From Chara braunii (Eukaryota; Streptophyta; Charophyceae; Charales; Characeae): a stretch of DNA of 31,657 nt. The translations under genes and the position numbers were made by a program. This document shows, piece after piece, positions 29,055 through 31,657 of the stretch. Numbering within the stretch: position 1 is the stretch's first letter; every line of letters starts with the position of its first letter. The notes beneath the pieces are model-generated. The model saw only the letters and a program-made list of their open reading frames with translations. It did no database searches and had not been told where the DNA came from. The stretch spans positions 1,573,229-1,604,885 of the forward strand of contig BFEA01000226.1 of assembly GCA_003427395.1 (NCBI GenBank). Direction: 5' to 3'.

Positions 29055-31281
29055 CTTGAGCTACCTTCGCTCTGGTCTGGGTTCTGCCGATCATAAAAAA
29101 ACGTCCAGCATACGCCTTTCATTATTATGTTGACAATTGCGTTCTACAATCTCTACTCCTAAAGTCTTAGCTTCAAATAATCTTTCACTAAATTCATCCT
29201 TTCCAGTATTTACGAAATATCGGTAATATATTATAATAATAATACATTCACAAATATAAAAACTCATAGTAATAATTACTCATGAAAAATGACATATAAC
29301 CTTAGTAACTAACATCAAAAATACTAATAAAAATAATAATAAGAATTATATACAAACTAGTCAGTTACCCAGAAGTATATACAAATACCTCATACTGACT
29401 AGAATCAAGGTAATTTTGCCCATAATACATACTTTCGGATACAATAACAATAAAAACTTAACACTTTACTCCCCAGCTTTGATAGAAGTATATTGTAGCA
29501 AGGGGCAGTGTAATTTATTTTAAAATAGATAACATTTCAAATCCCTGAGCCCCGCTCAAGGATCAAGCCTCACTACTTCTCCCTTCGATTCCAATACTTG
29601 CTTCTTGCAGACCATTGCCGACAAAGGAAACAACCTCACCACACACACTTCGGGGTGTACTTCCTCGTCCTATGCCGGCGAACTCACTTGACACAAAAGT
29701 AGTTCGGGATTCACCCCCTACCTTTCTGTGACATGCAATAGTTGTTTCCCTCATAGGCCATGGTCTAATAAGGCTCAAACACTTTCCTCCTATCCAATGG
29801 TAGTGTAACCATTTTATCACAGGGGATACAACAACAACACCCCACTATGGACCAGGAACATAGTTCCAACATGCGTCTCACTACTACCTACAAAATAAAG
29901 TTATAATTTCTTCAAAGCCATCTCTCAGGGGAACAATAACATAGGATTGCACCCTCCATTTGGGTAGACCTTACACATTGACCATTCTATGAGAAGAAAC
30001 TCATTTCAAGGAAGTGGTCTCTCCATTCACCTCCGAATCCTCATCAGACGTGGATTATGCGCAATGCCCCTACCCTTTTTTGAAGAGCGATCCATACGCA
30101 TTAATTCAATAAACATCCATAAGTCAATAATTGGACTTGAGACGCTCATATGAATTTTTGCAAATTCATAATTCGAAATATGTACCTTAGATAAATAAAC
30201 CATGCAAAATATTTTCTCACAAGGATAATCATTCAAATAATATAACGTTGAGCACATAGCCTCACATAATCAGACACTAAGTAGACTTACTCACATTAGA
30301 TGTGACATATATGGATGAGTTCAATCATATAACTCAAGAGATGCTCTTAAAAAAAACAGTCTCAAGTCCTTAGTTCCAACTCCATAGATTCAAGTGGATA
30401 ATCCAAACTTGGAAAGGTTCAAACAAAGGTATAACATCACCTACACCTCATCGCACCATCGGAAGTAGGCGGGATGGTCTAATCGTTAGCCCCTTCACTA
30501 ATACTCCAACTGCCTCTAGGATCAAACACCCCTTTTGCCGAAAAGGTGCTATACATTTCTACTACGTCCCATAGTCCCTTCCATTGAGGTTATAACACGA
30601 CGTTTATTTCATTTATCTGCTGCCTTATACGCGTAATTCACAACACATAACGAGGGACAGACCTCACATCTTCACGACCATATAATTCGAACAATTACTT
30701 AAAACCCAGACTCAAGGATCCTAATCCATGCTCATAAAGGTTTCCAGCGCCCTTTAACCTAAGTCTTCTCAAAGTCCCCTTATGACTTCTAACATAATAG
30801 GCTCACTTACTCATCCTCGACCTCACTCTAATGCAAAAAGTACCAAATAACTCTCATGACCACTCAGATAACTGTCTCGACCATAATAGGTACCCCCTCA
30901 TGACCAACTTCCACACTAATCATGCTTCGTCATGTTGATGTCATCTTATCCTACCTTAGCAATATCAGACATGCAAAGCATCATCCAAACTCGTCAACTA
31001 TCAGGTAAGAAGGGGTACCAACTCCAACTGCCACCTTACTAGTCAGAGTATGTGAGCGCATAATCAAAACGCTTATCGCTCTCGCTCCACCCTTACTGCA
31101 CTAGCCAAAGCCAACTCACACAATCAATTCTCACTCGCTCTCTATCCAAAAGCATCAATCGATTAGTCATAAAACCCCAAAGAAACTTCTAATTTTGCCT
31201 AGTTCTCACATTCCCATACCCAGATGTCGTTCCACCAGGAATAACGGTAGGCAACCGTTATCCTTGGCAACAACGCGACCT
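29055..31281. other. AT-rich, no gene seen
   Basis: Very AT-rich around 29200-29500. Frames of 76-85 codons on the minus strand (29563-29820, 30027-30257) carry no motif. Confidence 0.45.
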
Positions 31282-31657
31282 GTTGAGCGCATCGGTCCTG
31301 CGCAGTGCGGCACCCTCTCTACCGCGTCACGCTGTCGAGCGCATCGGCCCCCGCCTTTCGCAAAGCGCGGGAGCCCTCCCGGCTATGTCACGCAGGAGTT
31401 AAACAAAAACCAAAATCAAGAGACAACTTAGGACGATGCATAAATAATCCCGTGAACCGCCGAGATGGGCGCGGTTGCATTCTTCCTTCGCCGCTTTAGC
31501 CGGGTGCGCCAGATGTACATTCCACGGTACTCTACGACAGTATAGGTTTCCGTAGGGCACATCTTACCTTCCTTAAGAGGCTGTCACCACCTTCAGGGGC
31601 GTATCCCTACCGAGCTACTGACACACGTGCGAAAGTTTTTACATGCAATTGCAGAGG
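31282..31657 (+). repeat. Direct-repeat copy 2 (pairs with 19006-19290), cut by window end
   Basis: The GAGCGCATCGG unit occurs twice here (31285 and 31337), each with its own hairpin (31294-31314 and 31346-31376), where copy 1 has one. The later block from about 31492 (GCCGCTTTAGCCGGGTGCGC) follows copy 1 to the last base of the window, so the repeat probably continues beyond. Confidence 0.7.

Overview
The window reads as repeat-rich nuclear DNA from a plant-lineage eukaryote (streptophyte), not a prokaryotic or gene-dense region. The pointers are plant-type LINE ORF2 relics (reverse transcriptase followed by an RVT-type zinc-binding region), a U6 snRNA sequence of plant-like form, long non-coding AT-rich stretches, foldback/MITE-like elements and a long (GA)n microsatellite. 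A large charophyte or land-plant genome fits; I cannot name the species. I find no intact host gene. Every recognisable coding stretch carries stops or frameshifts.

Assembly quality matters here. Bases 1-447 exactly copy 23516-23962 and are joined to the rest by a 38-bp palindrome at 448-485 that is the Nextera mate-pair junction adapter, so the left end is a library artefact. Single n joins lie at 14288, 17562 and 24062; the first sits inside a suspicious 250-bp duplication.

Layout. 486-1990: poly(A), a foldback element with two-tier inverted repeats (772-1148), a 112-bp near-perfect palindrome (1146-1257) and short tandem motifs. 1811-2880, minus strand: a chimera of U6 snRNA fused to the 3' end of a LINE (LINE A), next to another foldback element (2884-3028). 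3569-3974: a repeat related, in inverted orientation, to 18.85-18.96 kb. 4.2-6.2 kb: nothing recognisable. 6.2-7.1 kb minus: a decayed membrane-protein-like ORF. 7.9-9.1 kb minus: a decayed single-frame ORF, possibly gag/ORF1-like. 9.9-12.86 kb minus: LINE B. 13.1-16.57 kb minus: LINE C, the best preserved, with an endonuclease remnant, RT, and zinc-binding C-terminus. 16.6-18.2 kb: no gene, with a (GA)n tract. 18.2-19.3 kb and 31.28-31.66 kb: two diverged same-strand copies of a GC-richer repeat, possibly LTR-like flanks. 20.45-22.1 kb: a palindrome and three different tandem arrays. 22.1-31.2 kb: mostly non-coding AT-rich DNA, with one decayed ORF at 28.37-29.05 kb (minus).

The three LINE relics share the strand. 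A and B are clearly one family by their C-terminal proteins; C is a different lineage. The most interesting biology is the U6-LINE chimera, which looks like a template-switch product of LINE reverse transcription outside mammals.
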